The notes beneath the pieces are model-generated. The model saw only the letters and a list, made by a program, of their open reading frames with translations, did no database searches and was not told the DNA's origin. Source: Paracoccaceae bacterium (GTDB taxonomy: Bacteria; Pseudomonadota; Alphaproteobacteria; Rhodobacterales; Rhodobacteraceae). From it: a stretch of 5,106 bases of DNA. Both the position numbers and the translations under genes were made by a program. The stretch spans positions 1 to 5,106 of the forward strand of contig NVQY01000248.1 in NCBI GenBank assembly GCA_002400675.1, in the 5' to 3' direction. Shown piece after piece: positions 4,976 to 5,106 of this stretch; positions within the stretch are counted from its first letter, which is position 1, and each line of letters starts with the position of its first letter.

Positions 4976-5106
4976 TACGAGCCTCCGCGCAGAACGTCTG
5001 CATCCGTGCACATCGCAGGTTTGTGAACCCTTTGGGCAACGGTTTTGGGTTGGGGGTGGGGTGCCCGATATAGAGGCTTGAAATTATTGCGAGTCCCGCC
5101 ACCCTG
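4976..5106. other. Non-coding right edge, leader/promoter region of the glutathione transferase gene
   Basis: I see no supportable gene here. The stretch holds GC-rich short palindromes next to 4950-4972, a G-rich run near 5046-5062 and an AT-rich patch near 5068-5089. The AT-rich patch includes CTATAT on the minus strand, a possible -10 without a good -35. On the plus strand CTTGAAA (5077-5083) resembles a -35 of a heat-shock-type promoter, but any -10 would fall at or beyond the window end. The promoter of the glutathione transferase gene must lie in or beyond this stretch. Confidence 0.4.

Noticed and set aside
4809..5102. 97-codon minus-strand ORF overlapping the start of the glutathione transferase gene
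   Set aside because: It begins with a non-ATG codon at the edge, overlaps a certain gene in another frame, and its translation shows no recognisable domain.
5070..5106. Plus-strand heat-shock (RpoH-like) promoter or a tRNA 3' end at the right edge
   Set aside because: CTTGAAA fits a -35 but the -10 would lie at or beyond the window end. GAGTCCCGCC looks like part of a T-arm, but no acceptor or other arms pair with it in the visible sequence.

Overview
The window reads as chromosomal DNA of an alphaproteobacterium, most likely a Rhodobacterales (Roseobacter-group) species. This is inferred from the moderately high GC, the protein flavour of every gene, an ArsR-type regulator of the SqrR/BigR kind, a small receiver protein of a type I associate with Rhodobacteraceae, and a CtrA-type TTAA-N7-TTAA site. 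No database search was possible. Six protein genes fill almost all of the sequence. I see no mobile element, CRISPR array, RNA gene or phage gene.

Left part (1-1239, + strand): the 3' two thirds of a mandelate racemase/muconate lactonizing enzyme-like sugar-acid dehydratase, cut by the window edge. It is followed by a small ArsR-family repressor whose two cysteines have the spacing of the sulfide/persulfide sensors SqrR and BigR. The repressor is convergent with the next block and has no sulfide-oxidation gene beside it here.

Middle part (1262-3366, - strand): cobD/cbiB (adenosylcobinamide-phosphate synthase, an inner-membrane step of cobalamin synthesis), then 26 bases downstream a secreted MltB-type lytic murein transglycosylase with a C-terminal peptidoglycan-binding domain. 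The two are probably co-transcribed. No cobalamin riboswitch is visible upstream of cobD.

The roughly 210-base gap between cobD and the next gene (3367-3577) is the main regulatory region. It holds an imperfect 34-base inverted repeat and a perfect TTAA-N7-TTAA palindrome lying between a weak -35 and a good -10. The gene it faces (3578-3940, +) encodes a stand-alone receiver domain that keeps the phospho-acceptor Asp but has lost part of the acidic pocket and the conserved Lys.

Right part (3937-4911, - strand): a Xi-class glutathione transferase (glutathionyl-hydroquinone reductase, YqjG/PcpF type). Its stop codon interlocks with that of the receiver gene. Its leader (4912-5106) carries an eight-codon upstream ORF with a strong ribosome-binding site. 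Nothing else in the last 195 bases is convincing.

Most of this is ordinary core-type gene content. The points most worth a second look are the CtrA-like site with the degenerate receiver, the orphan SqrR-like sensor, the short leader ORF, and the enolase-superfamily enzyme with a changed metal-ligand position.
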